A DNA stretch of 43,439 bases from CAZMVU01 sp964569295. Its GTDB lineage: Bacteria > Hydrogenedentota > Hydrogenedentia > Hydrogenedentales > JAGMZX01. Where the stretch lies: NCBI GenBank assembly GCA_964569295.1, contig CAZMVU010000015.1:1-43439 (forward strand), written 5' to 3'. Of this stretch, positions 16,987 through 25,742 are shown in pieces. Made by a program: the position numbers and the translations under genes. Position 1 is the stretch's first letter, and each line of letters starts with the position of its first letter. Below the pieces are notes generated by a model. The model ran no database searches, was not told the DNA's origin, and saw nothing but the letters and a program-made list of their open reading frames with translations.

Positions 16987-17295
16987 TTCGGCTCGCGGGG
17001 ACGCTCGCCCTCCCTGGGACGCTCGCCCTCCCTGGGACGCTCGCCCGCCCTGGGACGCTCGCCCNNNNNNNNNNNNNNNNNNNNNNNNNNNNNNNNNNNN
17101 NNNNNNNNNNNNNNNNNNNNNNNNNNNNNNNNNNNNNNNNNNNNNNNNNNNNNNNNNNNNNNNNCTCCCTGGGACGCTCGCCCGCCCTGGGACGCTCGCC
17201 CTCCCTGGGACGCTCGCCCGCCCTGGGACGCTCGCCCGCCCTGGGACGCTCGCCCGCCCTGGGACGCGCACCCGCCCTGGGACGCGCACCCGCCC
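16987..17295. repeat. 18-bp tandem array, partly hidden by a gap
   Basis: A GC-rich unit of 18 bp (GGGACGCTCGCCCTCCCT, with a CTCCCT/CGCCCT alternation) repeats on both sides of a run of N. About four units lie on the left and about seven on the right, where the last two vary (GGGACGCGCACC). The left edge (16987-17016) is a 30-bp stretch that also occurs, inverted, at 43346-43375. So the array seems to have grown from one end of a dispersed repeat. The 18-bp period keeps reading frames open (GRASQG-type peptides), but codon content and context do not support a gene. Confidence 0.9.
17065..17164. other. Assembly gap, exactly 100 N
   Basis: One hundred consecutive N inside the 18-bp array. A round number is the conventional placeholder for a scaffold gap of unknown length, so the true size of the array cannot be read here. 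Confidence 0.99.
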
Positions 17296-17402
17296 AAGAC
17301 CTCTGCGCCTTGCGGTGTGGGTAAAGCCCACGTTAGCTACAGCCACACTGTTGTTTACCACATTCGCACTATGCGCATGAACAGCGAATCCGTAAGAGGC
17401 TA

Positions 17403-19196
17403 TCAGGGCGCCAGCCGCGCTTCGACCCAGCCGCGGACACTGTTTATGAGCCATAACCGGGTGGCCCGGCGCAATTGGTCCCGCGTGATTATCCGCTCGC
17501 GAATGGCGCTTGTTTCAAGCAAATGCGCGCGCATGACCCCGCCGAGCAAGCCGCAGGCAACGGGCGGGCTGAACTTCTCGCCGTCGATCTCGGCAACAAT
17601 GTTCGCGATGGTGGTCTCCGTCACTTCGCCGGCCGCGTTCCAGAGAATGACATCGTCCACATCCGGGTGGCCGGTCCGGGCATTGTCGTAGACGGTGCGG
17701 TGCGTCGTCTTGTGGAAGAGGAAGACATCCGTATCGTCCACTGGTTTTTTGGCGAACGCGACCCGCACGGGCGCGTTCAGCGGCGTGTACGCACCCGTCT
17801 CAACGCGGGGCCGGCCGGCAGCATCGACCATCAGACGCACCCGGGCGGGACGTTGCGTGCAGGCTTTTGCGGCCGTGTCCAGCGCCTGCTCGACGTGGCC
17901 CATGTCTACCTCCCACCCAAAGTAGGCAGCGCTGGCACTGAGGCGCGCCAGATGCGCATCACGGAGGAAATAACCGTCGTCATCGAGGCGCAACGTCTCG
18001 AGCAAATGAAACACGGGGCGCCGATGGGTGAGCAGAGCGGCCTTGTCGAAACATTCCTGATACTCACGCGTTGCGTCAGAATCCCAGGTGATGCCGCTGC
18101 CCACATGGTAGGCTGCCGTTTCTTTTTCCGCATCGACAAGCACGGTGCGAATGGCGACATTGAACCGGGCGCGGCGCCGCGGCCCCCACCAGCCAACCGC
18201 ACCACAGTAAACGCCGCGGGGGTGCGGTTCGAGCGTTTGAATGATCTGGCTTGTGCGCACCTTGGGGGCACCGGTCACCGACCCGCATGGAAAGAGGGCG
18301 CGAAAGATGGACGGCACGCTTGCGCTCGTGTGGGCGGCAACGGTCGAGGTCATTTGCCAGACGGTGTCATAGCGCTCGACTTGGAACAATTGGCCGACCT
18401 CAACCGCGCCATAGGGCGTAATGCGCCCGAGATCATTGCGGATGAGGTCGACGATCATCACGTTTTCCGCGCGGTCCTTTTCCGAGGCGGCGAGTTCGCG
18501 CGCAAGGGCATCGTCTTCTACAGCAAAACGCCCCCGCGGCCGGGTGCCTTTCATGGGGCGCGTGATGAGCAGGTCGCCCGCCAGTTCGAAAAACAGTTCC
18601 GGCGAGGCGGAGAGCACCTTGAAACGCCCTGCATCGACATAGGCCGCTTGCGCGCTGCGTTGGCGCGCGCACAATTGCCGGAAGCACGCCAGTGAATTGC
18701 CCCGGAAGGGCGCATGCATCGGAAACGTGTAATTCACCTGGTAGGTGTCGCCCGCGGCGATGTATTCGCGGATACGCGCGAGCGCTACATGATAATCCGC
18801 CTCGCCCACAAGCGGCGTCCATGGGCCCACATCAAAGGAGGAGCAAACAGCGCCCCCACCCCCTTCCCTGCCGGCGCATGCGCCAATCGCCGGGTCTGGC
18901 TCAGGGGCCGGTGCGGGGCGGTCGGTGCAGGTGTGGTAGATGCCGAACCACGCGAGCGGCAGACGCGGATAGGGGGCGCGCATTGCGAGGGCGTCGTCAA
19001 AGGCCGGGCCCGCCTCGTAGGCGAGAAAGCCCGCCGCCCACATGCCACGGTCCACCGCATGCTGTACCCAGCGCAATGCGTTGGGGACCTCCGAGCAGGC
19101 ATTCGCCGTGACCACGTCGACCGGCCGCGCAAACACCCGCTCCCGGCCGTCCGGCAGCGGCAGCAAGACCAGTCCGTAGTCTGACCCGTCATGCAC
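17403..19196 (-). CDS. pabB: PabB-PabC fusion: aminodeoxychorismate synthase component I plus lyase
   Basis: 597 residues from a GTG with AAGGGA upstream. Residues about 1-370 form a chorismate-binding PabB domain: YQVNYTFPM, the TRPMKGTRPRG motif with the PabB-type lysine, and DLIRNDLGRI, FPCGSVTGAPK and YCGAVGWWGP. Residues about 390-597 form a class IV aminotransferase-fold PabC domain: FHLLETLRLDD, the PLP-lysine region LFHKTTHRTVYDNA, and VTETTIANIVAEIDG. The fusion should turn chorismate plus ammonia (with a separate PabA) into 4-aminobenzoate for folate. It is the last gene of the long minus-strand run, 22 nt after tatD. The domain order matches known bifunctional enzymes. Confidence 0.92.
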   Translation of the reverse strand: MHDGSDYGLVLLPLPDGRERVFARPVDVVTANACSEVPNALRWVQHAVDRGMWAAGFLAYEAGPAFDDALAMRAPYPRLPLAWFGIYHTCTDRPAPAPEPDPAIGACAGREGGGGAVCSSFDVGPWTPLVGEADYHVALARIREYIAAGDTYQVNYTFPMHAPFRGNSLACFRQLCARQRSAQAAYVDAGRFKVLSASPELFFELAGDLLITRPMKGTRPRGRFAVEDDALARELAASEKDRAENVMIVDLIRNDLGRITPYGAVEVGQLFQVERYDTVWQMTSTVAAHTSASVPSIFRALFPCGSVTGAPKVRTSQIIQTLEPHPRGVYCGAVGWWGPRRRARFNVAIRTVLVDAEKETAAYHVGSGITWDSDATREYQECFDKAALLTHRRPVFHLLETLRLDDDGYFLRDAHLARLSASAAYFGWEVDMGHVEQALDTAAKACTQRPARVRLMVDAAGRPRVETGAYTPLNAPVRVAFAKKPVDDTDVFLFHKTTHRTVYDNARTGHPDVDDVILWNAAGEVTETTIANIVAEIDGEKFSPPVACGLLGGVMRAHLLETSAIRERIITRDQLRRATRLWLINSVRGWVEARLAP

Positions 19197-19218
19197 GATG
19201 GTGTCCCTTTTGGTTGGC

Positions 19219-19983
19219 TTACAGCTTCACACCGAACAGCGCGCGGGCGTTGGCCGTCGTTCGTTCACACAGTGTTTCAGGCGCCACGCCCTTTACCTCG
19301 GCAATGCACGCCGCCGTGTGCTGGACAAAGTGCGGTTCGCAGCGCTTACCCCGCAAGGGCGCCGGCGCAAGGTACGGGGCGTCCGTCTCGACAAGCAGCC
19401 GGTCCAGCGGCACGGCGCGCGCGGCCTCGCGCAAAGGCTCCGCCTTCTTGAAGGTAACATTGCCCGCGAACGAGATGTGACACCCCAGTTCCACGCAACG
19501 CGCCGCGAACGCGGCATCGCTTCCGAAACAATGCATGATACACCCGGGCAGCCGGTCGATATAGCGCGCAATGCAGGCGTGGCTGTCGGCGTCCGCCTCG
19601 CGGTTGTGAATGATCACCGGCAGGTTGAGTTCCGCAGCGAGGGCGAGCTGGCGTTCAAAGGCCACCGCCTGCACATCGCGCGGTGCAAACTCGTTGTAGT
19701 AATCAAGACCCATCTCGCCCAGTGCAACCACGTATGGTTCGAGGGCAAGCGCCCGCAGGCGCGCCTCGGCCCTGTCCTCGAGATCAGGCGCGTGGTACGG
19801 GTGAATACCCACGGCAGCATAGACGCCCGGCCGGGTAAAGGCGGCGGCCGCTTCGGCATTCGCCATGTTTTCGCCAATGACCACGATCCAATCAAGCACA
19901 TCGAGCGATCGCGCGAGGACTTCTTCGCGGTCTTCATCGAAACGTTCCGAGGTCAGATGGCAATGGGTATCGACAAGCGGCAT
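19219..19983 (-). CDS. tatD: TatD-family metal-dependent hydrolase/DNase
   Basis: 254 residues with the family's usual length. The TIM-barrel metalloenzyme motifs are all present: VDTHCHLTSERF at the start, GIHPYHAPD, the metal Glu in ALGEMGLDYYN, the second-shell segment LPVIIHNREADADS, CIMHCFGS, and the Asp of LLVETDAPYLAP. Members are 3'-5' DNases involved in DNA repair or turnover. The gene sits between ricT (114 bp away) and pabBC (22 bp). A tmk-holB-yaaT-tatD order is common in bacteria, so the placement supports the call. I use tatD for the family. YcfH-like is equally possible. Confidence 0.92.
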   Translation of the reverse strand: MPLVDTHCHLTSERFDEDREEVLARSLDVLDWIVVIGENMANAEAAAAFTRPGVYAAVGIHPYHAPDLEDRAEARLRALALEPYVVALGEMGLDYYNEFAPRDVQAVAFERQLALAAELNLPVIIHNREADADSHACIARYIDRLPGCIMHCFGSDAAFAARCVELGCHISFAGNVTFKKAEPLREAARAVPLDRLLVETDAPYLAPAPLRGKRCEPHFVQHTAACIAEVKGVAPETLCERTTANARALFGVKL

Positions 19984-20097
19984 GAACGTCAGGCTCCCCG
20001 GTTAACGGTTAAGGCGGGTCAAGAAAACATGTCAGGGTAAGGTGCTGAAACGCAAGCAGCGCACCCCGCACCTCCGCCCACAAAGACCGGTCCTGCG

Positions 20098-21033
20098 TTA
20101 CTGGCTGTCTTTGTTCTTACCGCCTTGCGCGCTCTTATTGCGGCGGCGGCCACCACGGGACCGCCGCTTGCCCGGCTTCTGGTCCGCGCGCTCGTCTTTT
20201 GACGCCGCCGGGCCGGTTTGCGTGTTGCCCGGCGGCGGGGCCTGTGCGGGCTTTTCCGGCGTGGATTGCGTGGCGGCCTCGGCGGGTTCCGGGCGGTCGT
20301 TCCCCTTATCGCGGCTGGGCGGTTCGGCACCGCTTTCGCCTTCCTCTTCCGTCCGGCGTTTGGTCTCGCGCTCGGCCTTTTTCCGCTTTTTGAGTTCCTC
20401 GTACATCTCGTTCTCGTAGCTGAGGCAGCAAAGAAGGCGCCCGCACTGCCCACTTATTTTCGACGGGTTCAACGCAAGGTTCTGGCGCTTGGCCATACGC
20501 ATCGAGATGGGCTTGAACTCATTGAGCCACGTGCTGCAACACAGCTCGCGCCCACACGAGCCGATACCGCCAACCATCTTTGCCTCATCGCGCACCTGGA
20601 TATGACGCAACTCGATGCGGGTTTTCAGATCATGGGCCAGATCGCGCACCAAGTCCCGGAAATCGACCCGGTCCTCGGCAGTGAAGTAGAAGATGATCTT
20701 CTTTTTGTCGAAGGTGTACTCGACATCCACAAGCTTCATGGGCATTTTGTGTTCGCGCATTTTGCCCAGGCACACCTTGTACGCCCGCTCCTCCTCTTCC
20801 TGAAGCTTTTGCCGGTTCTGTTCGTCTTCCTCGTTCACCCGGCGGATGACACGCATGCTGATGCGCGTGTCCGATTTGCCGGTGACAGGCTCCGGGGGAA
20901 GGATAACGGTGCCCCACTCGAGGCCGCGGTCGCTCTGGACAATGCAGGCGTCGTCGCGGCTGAGCACGAGGTCGTAGCTCAAAAACGTAAAAACTCGGCG
21001 CGGTTTACGCAGCCGTACGCGGACAAGTTGCAT
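20098..21033 (-). CDS. ricT: PSP1-domain protein, RicT/YaaT-like
   Basis: 311 residues. The PSP1 core covers roughly residues 1-200. It has the typical VDVEYTFDKKKIIFYFTA and RIELRHIQVRDEAKMVGGIG segments and the cysteine clusters SCGRELCCSTW and QCGRLLCCLSYENEMY. In Bacillus, YaaT (RicT) with RicA and RicF binds Fe-S clusters and affects RNase Y-dependent RNA maturation. Whether that holds here is inference, as the partners are not in the window. The last 90 residues are a low-complexity tail rich in Glu, Pro, Lys and Arg (ending near KRRSRGGRRRNK), probably disordered and possibly RNA-binding. AAGGAG precedes the ATG. Confidence 0.9.
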   Translation of the reverse strand: MQLVRVRLRKPRRVFTFLSYDLVLSRDDACIVQSDRGLEWGTVILPPEPVTGKSDTRISMRVIRRVNEEDEQNRQKLQEEEERAYKVCLGKMREHKMPMKLVDVEYTFDKKKIIFYFTAEDRVDFRDLVRDLAHDLKTRIELRHIQVRDEAKMVGGIGSCGRELCCSTWLNEFKPISMRMAKRQNLALNPSKISGQCGRLLCCLSYENEMYEELKKRKKAERETKRRTEEEGESGAEPPSRDKGNDRPEPAEAATQSTPEKPAQAPPPGNTQTGPAASKDERADQKPGKRRSRGGRRRNKSAQGGKNKDSQ

Positions 21034-21063
21034 TCGGATTCGCTCCTTCGCCGGCCGGCCTTG

Positions 21064-22149
21064 CTAAGCGGCCAGCGTGAAAAAAAGGTCTCTGAAAACG
21101 CGGTCTTCCTTGAGGAACCGATCGAGGTAGATCCGGGCCTTTTCGATGGCGCCAAGCTTGCCATGGTAATCCGCCTCGGGCGCCTTGGCCAGCCGATCCG
21201 CCTGATCGCGGTTGAGGACCCGGGCGAGGTCGCCGGTGGCGCGATAGACCAGCGCATCGCGGTACCAGGTCTCCAGCAGATACAGGTACTCGAGAAGATC
21301 CCGGCGCATCTGCGCTTCAAGCTGCGAAGCCTGATTCAGCTTATTCGCCTCCCGATCCTCCCGGGACATTTCTTTTGCATCGTGCTCACCCGCCGCCGCC
21401 TTGATCTGCGTCTCGAGCGCGCTCTTGTGTGCAGCCAGGTGCGCCGCAAACACACCACTGAGCGCAAGGGGATCGGCGCCGTCCTGCAACTGGCCGACCA
21501 TATCCAGCACGATTTCGCGGCGTTCCGAATCGACCAAAGCCAATGCACGCGACATTTGTCCCTGGCTCAACGCGGCGATGGCCCCGGCTTTTTCCGCACC
21601 CAACTCGCGTTGCTCACCGAGCAAGCGGGCGACGGTCTCCGGTCTGAGCGCACCGAAACGCACCTGCTGGCAGCGTGAGCGGATGGTCGGCAGGAGTTGG
21701 CGCGGCTGTTCGGTAAGGAGGATGAACAGTGAATTGCCCGGCGGCTCCTCGAGCGTCTTCAGGAAATGATTCTGTGCGGGCAGGCCCATCCGGTCGGCAT
21801 CGTGCAGGATGAATACACGCCACTTCCCCTCGAAGGGACGAAGCGCCGCGAACTCGTTCACCGCCTCGATGGCGTCCACATTGATGATCCGGGAACGTTT
21901 CACCGGCTCGGTGATGCGCACATCCGGGTGGTTGCCGCTCATGACCTTGCGGCACGGCAGACACCCCCCGCATGCATCATCCGCATATTCGGCGCAGTTC
22001 AGCGCTTTGACGAACTCGGTGGCCGTGAGCCGCTTGCCCACGCCGCCCGGTCCCCAGAACAACAGCCCGTTTGGCACCCGGCCGCGCCGCATGATGTTGC
22101 GCAGCAGCCGCACAGGCACGTTCTGGTCGTAGATGTCTGCAAAAGCCAT
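21064..22149 (-). CDS. holB: DNA polymerase III delta-prime subunit
   Basis: 361 residues from the ATG at 22149 (MAFADIYDQNVPVRLL), where similarity to clamp-loader subunits begins. An in-frame GTG at 22203 lies 6 nt after tmk and could be used instead. Neither has a strong ribosome site. The AAA+ nucleotide loop reads GPGGVGKRLTA. It is followed by the zinc module C-x7-C-x2-C-x2-C (LNCAEYADDACGGCLPC), then ILHDADRMGLPAQNHFLKTLEEPP and the sensor-like PTIRSRCQQVRF. The clamp loader places the sliding clamp on primed DNA. It is flanked by tmk upstream and ricT 30 nt downstream, the conserved arrangement in many bacteria. Confidence 0.92.
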   Translation of the reverse strand: MAFADIYDQNVPVRLLRNIMRRGRVPNGLLFWGPGGVGKRLTATEFVKALNCAEYADDACGGCLPCRKVMSGNHPDVRITEPVKRSRIINVDAIEAVNEFAALRPFEGKWRVFILHDADRMGLPAQNHFLKTLEEPPGNSLFILLTEQPRQLLPTIRSRCQQVRFGALRPETVARLLGEQRELGAEKAGAIAALSQGQMSRALALVDSERREIVLDMVGQLQDGADPLALSGVFAAHLAAHKSALETQIKAAAGEHDAKEMSREDREANKLNQASQLEAQMRRDLLEYLYLLETWYRDALVYRATGDLARVLNRDQADRLAKAPEADYHGKLGAIEKARIYLDRFLKEDRVFRDLFFTLAA

Positions 22150-22209
22150 ATCGTGTAGGGTGCTTGTGGTTGTCAAAAACAGCGGCAAGGGTACGCCGCG
22201 CACTACGGT

Positions 22210-22845
22210 TCATCCTGCGCCGCACCCTTCCAGCAGATTCGCCACATCCCGGCGAATCGCCGTTGCAATGGCGTCGACCGCCATCGTCCCGTCCACTATT
22301 GTAATGCGTTGCGGTTCCGCATTGCCAAGTGCCAGGAATGCAGTGCGCACGCGCGCATGAAAAGTCAGCGTTTCCTGCTCGAGCCGGTCCGAGCGCCCGC
22401 GGCCGCGCACACGCTCGAGGCCCGTCTCCGCCGCGAGATCAAGAAGAAACGTGCGCACCGGCCAGAGATTGCCCACGCCCAGGGCATGCAACCGGCGGAT
22501 CGTGCTTTCGCCGAGACCACGCGCGTGGCCCTGATAGGCAATGGTCGAATCGACGTAGCGATCACACAAGACGATGCGTCCGTTGTCGAGGGCGGGCCGC
22601 ACCACATTGGCCACATGGTCCGCCCGGGCGGCGGTGTAGAGCAGAAGTTCCGCGGCCGGGGCCATGCCTTTCATGGCGGGATCGAGCAAGATGTTGCGCA
22701 CACCCTCGGCGACCGGCGAGCCGCCAGGTTCCCGCGTGGCGGTAACCGGGTAGCCGCGGCTTTCCAGCCATTCCCGGAGCAGGGCTATCTGGGTGCTCTT
22801 GCCGCTGCCTTCGACGCCCTCGAACGTGATAAAGCACCCCTGCAC
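22210..22845 (-). CDS. tmk: Thymidylate kinase
   Basis: 211 residues, GTG start 9 nt after the tyrA stop. The P-loop FEGVEGSGKSTQ lies at about residue 8. The DRY motif appears in VLCDRYVDSTIAYQGH, and TREPGGSPVAEGVR is the substrate-binding ERE/EPGG segment. The LID region follows around RGRGRSDRLEQ. It phosphorylates dTMP to dTDP for DNA synthesis. Size and motifs are fully typical. It is in the middle of the minus-strand housekeeping run, upstream of holB. No ribosome site is obvious, which suggests coupling to tyrA. Confidence 0.95.
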   Translation of the reverse strand: MQGCFITFEGVEGSGKSTQIALLREWLESRGYPVTATREPGGSPVAEGVRNILLDPAMKGMAPAAELLLYTAARADHVANVVRPALDNGRIVLCDRYVDSTIAYQGHARGLGESTIRRLHALGVGNLWPVRTFLLDLAAETGLERVRGRGRSDRLEQETLTFHARVRTAFLALGNAEPQRITIVDGTMAVDAIATAIRRDVANLLEGCGAG

Positions 22846-22854
22846 GCCGCCGCC

Positions 22855-23712
22855 TCACGCGCCCACAGCCCGGCGCCGCGCACTGTTGCCATCCTCGAAA
22901 AACTGCGCAAGCCCGGTTGCATCGCGCTTTTCAAGGGCGGTTCGAAACCGGGCGAGGGAAGCGCTGAATTCATCGAGTCCGGCGAGCACGGCTTCCCGGT
23001 TGGTCAGGCAAATCTCCGTCCACAACTCCGGGCGTCCACTGGCTATCCGCGTGGTATCGCGAAAGCCGTTGCCGATGACATCGCGCACGTCGCCTTGGCG
23101 GCCGGCGAGTTGTGCAATGGCCGCAGCGACCACATGAGGCAGGTGACTCGTGCGCGCAAGCAGCATATCATGGGCAGCGGCGTCCACGCCGACAACCCGC
23201 GCGCCGACGGCCTCCCACAGCGCAACCACACGTTCACGCGCCTCCGCATCCAGGTCGTCCGCTTGTTCGACCAGGCACACGCTCGCTTTATAGAAATCCG
23301 CGCGGGCATGCTGCGGACCAAACTTTTCCGAGCCCGCCATAGGGTGGCTGCCGACGAAGCGGCGCGGTTTCGGCCAGCTTTCCCGCGCCCGCGCACACAA
23401 GGCGCCTTTGGTGCTCGCGACATCGGTCACGATAGTGGCCGGGCGCACGCAGTCGCGCACCTCGTCGAGAAAGGCGACCACCTTCGCCGCCGGGGTGCAC
23501 AGCACCACAAGGTCCGCATCGGTCACGGCGGGCGCCAGCTCGAGGTGCGCCTCGTCGATCGCGCGCATGTCGCAGGCGGTATCAAGCGAGGAGGCGCGCC
23601 GCCCCACGCCGGCCACGCGCCCGGCGAGTCCCCAGTGTTTCATCGCTATGCCCAGCGAACCGCCCAGCAGACCCACGCCCACAATGGCTACCCGATCGAA
23701 GTAGACGCTCAT
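22855..23712 (-). CDS. tyrA: Prephenate dehydrogenase
   Basis: 285 residues. The ATG at 23712 overlaps the TGA of hisA by four bases, which fixes the start. Longer readings run inside hisA and are discarded. The NAD-binding fold begins VAIVGVGLLGGSLGIAM. Catalytic features include VASTKGAL, the histidine motif VGSHPMAGSEKFG, and the all-alpha C-terminal dimerisation half beginning near LLARTSHLPHVVAAA. There is no ACT domain and no chorismate mutase fusion. It oxidatively decarboxylates prephenate on the way to tyrosine. An arogenate-specific enzyme cannot be excluded from sequence. Confidence 0.93.
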   Translation of the reverse strand: MSVYFDRVAIVGVGLLGGSLGIAMKHWGLAGRVAGVGRRASSLDTACDMRAIDEAHLELAPAVTDADLVVLCTPAAKVVAFLDEVRDCVRPATIVTDVASTKGALCARARESWPKPRRFVGSHPMAGSEKFGPQHARADFYKASVCLVEQADDLDAEARERVVALWEAVGARVVGVDAAAHDMLLARTSHLPHVVAAAIAQLAGRQGDVRDVIGNGFRDTTRIASGRPELWTEICLTNREAVLAGLDEFSASLARFRTALEKRDATGLAQFFEDGNSARRRAVGA

Positions 23713-24440
23713 TCCGCGCACTCCCCGGCCGCCTTTGCCTCGGCAATCGTGAACGCACCCAGGTAGAGGGCGCGCCCGACAATCGCTTCGTCCACGCCAT
23801 CGGACTCGAGCGCGCGCAATGTACGCAGATTCTCGAGCGACGCGATGCCACCCGAGGCCGTCACGGGAATGGTGACCGCCCGGGCCACCGCTGCAGTCAG
23901 GTCGGCGTTCGGGCCCTTCATCATGCCGTCGGAAAGAATATCGGTGTAGATAATCCGCGCCGCGCCCATGGCCTCGGCCTCTTGGGCGAAACGCACGGCG
24001 TCCGTGCCGGTATCCTCGAGCCAACCGCTGAGGGACACACGCCCCGCGCGCGCGTCGATGCCCACGACGATGCGGCCCGGCCAGGTGTCGCAGGCTTGCT
24101 GGAGCATTTCGGGCACGCGATAGGCGGCTGTGCCAAGGATAACGCGTTCCGCGCCGGCATCGAGCACCATGGCGATGGTCTCCAGGTTCCGGATGCCGCC
24201 GCCGACTTCGAACGGCACGTTCGCCGCCGTCAACGCGTGCAATTGCGGCGTCACGCAGCACCGGCCTTCCTTGGCACCGTCGAGATCGACGATGTGGATA
24301 ACCCCATCGCCGAGAGCTTCGTAAAACATACGCGCCTGGGCGACCGGGTCTTCATTGAAGACCGTCTCCTGGCCGTAATCTCCCTGGATCAGGTTTACGC
24401 AGCGCCCGCCGCGAATATCGACCGCGGGGACAATACGCAT
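23709..24440 (-). CDS. hisA: Phosphoribosylformimino-AICAR-phosphate (ProFAR) isomerase
   Basis: 243 residues with the HisA (beta-alpha)8 barrel. MRIVPAVDIRGGRCVNLIQGDY carries the first catalytic Asp in strand 1. The phosphate loops FEVGGGIRN and VTASGGIASL follow, and YTDILSDGMMKGPN has the second catalytic Asp. The enzyme isomerises ProFAR in histidine synthesis. It starts two bases after the rplT stop without its own ribosome site, so it depends on coupling, and it overlaps tyrA downstream. No other his gene is in the window. A dual HisA/PriA role is possible in some lineages, but nothing here points to it. Confidence 0.94.
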   Translation of the reverse strand: MRIVPAVDIRGGRCVNLIQGDYGQETVFNEDPVAQARMFYEALGDGVIHIVDLDGAKEGRCCVTPQLHALTAANVPFEVGGGIRNLETIAMVLDAGAERVILGTAAYRVPEMLQQACDTWPGRIVVGIDARAGRVSLSGWLEDTGTDAVRFAQEAEAMGAARIIYTDILSDGMMKGPNADLTAAVARAVTIPVTASGGIASLENLRTLRALESDGVDEAIVGRALYLGAFTIAEAKAAGECAE

Positions 24441-24442
24441 GA

Positions 24443-24808
24443 TCAGGAGGCGCCGTCGAGGACGGTTTTCACTTGCTCGACGATCTTGGCGAAACCGGCC
24501 GCATCGGTGGCGGCAATGTCGGCGAGCATCTTGCGGTTCAGGTCAAGGTTCGCGCGTTTGACACCATTCATGAAGCGGCTGTAGCTCATACCGTGCTGGC
24601 GCACCCCCGCATTGATACGGGCGATCCACAGCTTACGGAAGTCGCGCTTGCGCGCCTTGCGGTCGCGGTAGGCGAAGGCGCCGGCGCGGATGACCGCCTG
24701 CTTGGCGATGCGCGCCTGGGTGCTGCGCGTGCCGCGGAAGCCCTTGGCGGATTTGAGAATCTTCTTCCGGCGTGCCCGGGTGGCCGGGTTGTTTGTTGAG
24801 CGGGGCAT
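24443..24808 (-). CDS. rplT: 50S ribosomal protein L20
   Basis: 121 residues, very basic. The motifs KKILKSAKGFRGTRS, RDRKARKRDFRKLWIARINA and GMSYSRFMNGVKRANLDLNRKMLADIA are diagnostic of L20, an early-assembling 23S rRNA-binding protein. GAAGGAG lies 7 nt before the ATG. In studied bacteria L20 represses its own operon by binding mRNA near infC/rpmI. Two candidate hairpins for this are annotated nearby. It follows rpmI by 57 nt and directly abuts hisA. Confidence 0.98.
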   Translation of the reverse strand: MPRSTNNPATRARRKKILKSAKGFRGTRSTQARIAKQAVIRAGAFAYRDRKARKRDFRKLWIARINAGVRQHGMSYSRFMNGVKRANLDLNRKMLADIAATDAAGFAKIVEQVKTVLDGAS

Positions 24809-24826
24809 GGTATTGCTCCTTCATCA

Positions 24827-24840
24827 ACCCCTCACGGGGT
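24827..24840 (-). promoter_or_regulatory. Small hairpin before rplT
   Basis: On the minus strand ACCCC-GTGA-GGGGT forms a five-pair stem with a GNRA-type loop. It ends about 7 nt before the rplT ribosome site (GAAGGAG). Its position would allow it to modulate rplT translation or stabilise the mRNA. No T tract follows, so it is not a terminator. The function is inferred. Confidence 0.45.
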
Positions 24841-24865
24841 GTACGTTGCTATCGGCGTCATCGCG

Positions 24866-25063
24866 TTATCCGTTTGGCAGCAGGCGCTTGATCGACTTCA
24901 AATCCCGCTGGTCCGTCATCACCTGCTTGCGCAGGTTGCGCCGGCGCTTGGATGACTTGGCCGAACGCAAATGGTTGGTGAAACCGTGGCTGTGCTTGAA
25001 ACCGCCGTTTTTCGTGCGCTTGAAGCGCTTGGCCGCACCGCGGTTGGTTTTTGCCTTTGGCAT
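24866..25063 (-). CDS. rpmI: 50S ribosomal protein L35
   Basis: 65 residues: MPKAKTNRGAAKRFKRTKNG and the internal SAKSSKRRRNLRKQ are unmistakable L35 sequence. GGAGG lies 9 nt before the ATG at 25063. An overlapping ATG at 25070 is out of frame with the L35 reading. It lies between infC and rplT in the universal infC-rpmI-rplT order. A 145-bp spacer with an inverted repeat separates it from infC. Confidence 0.98.
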   Translation of the reverse strand: MPKAKTNRGAAKRFKRTKNGGFKHSHGFTNHLRSAKSSKRRRNLRKQVMTDQRDLKSIKRLLPNG

Positions 25064-25081
25064 TTCTCATGACCTCCTATC

Positions 25082-25109
25082 GGGACCGGAGACAACAAAG
25101 CCCGGTCCC
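25082..25109 (-). promoter_or_regulatory. Hairpin just upstream of rpmI, possible L20 operator
   Basis: GGGACCGG and CCGGTCCC form a perfect 8-bp inverted repeat around a 12-nt loop. It ends a few bases before the rpmI ribosome site (AGGAGG). No T-run follows. In Escherichia coli, L20 binds RNA structure between infC and rpmI and blocks rpmI translation. The location makes this a candidate equivalent. The similarity is by position only, and I could not fold a full pseudoknot by eye. Confidence 0.45.
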
Positions 25110-25208
25110 ATTCATTCGCAATGTTCTTCGCAGGCCGCGGTTACCCGGCCGCCTCAGCGGCGCATGTCCGGGAATCCCGCCCATGGCCAGACCTGGCCGG
25201 CCGTCCCG

Positions 25209-25742
<534 letters not shown>

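Noticed and set aside
16987..17295. CRISPR array
   Set aside because: Units are head-to-tail with no spacers, the unit is 18 bp and no cas gene is nearby.
16894..17454. Open frames through the 18-bp array (GRASQG-type repeats)
   Set aside because: An 18-bp period opens frames automatically; the reading crosses a gap of N and its ends match no protein.
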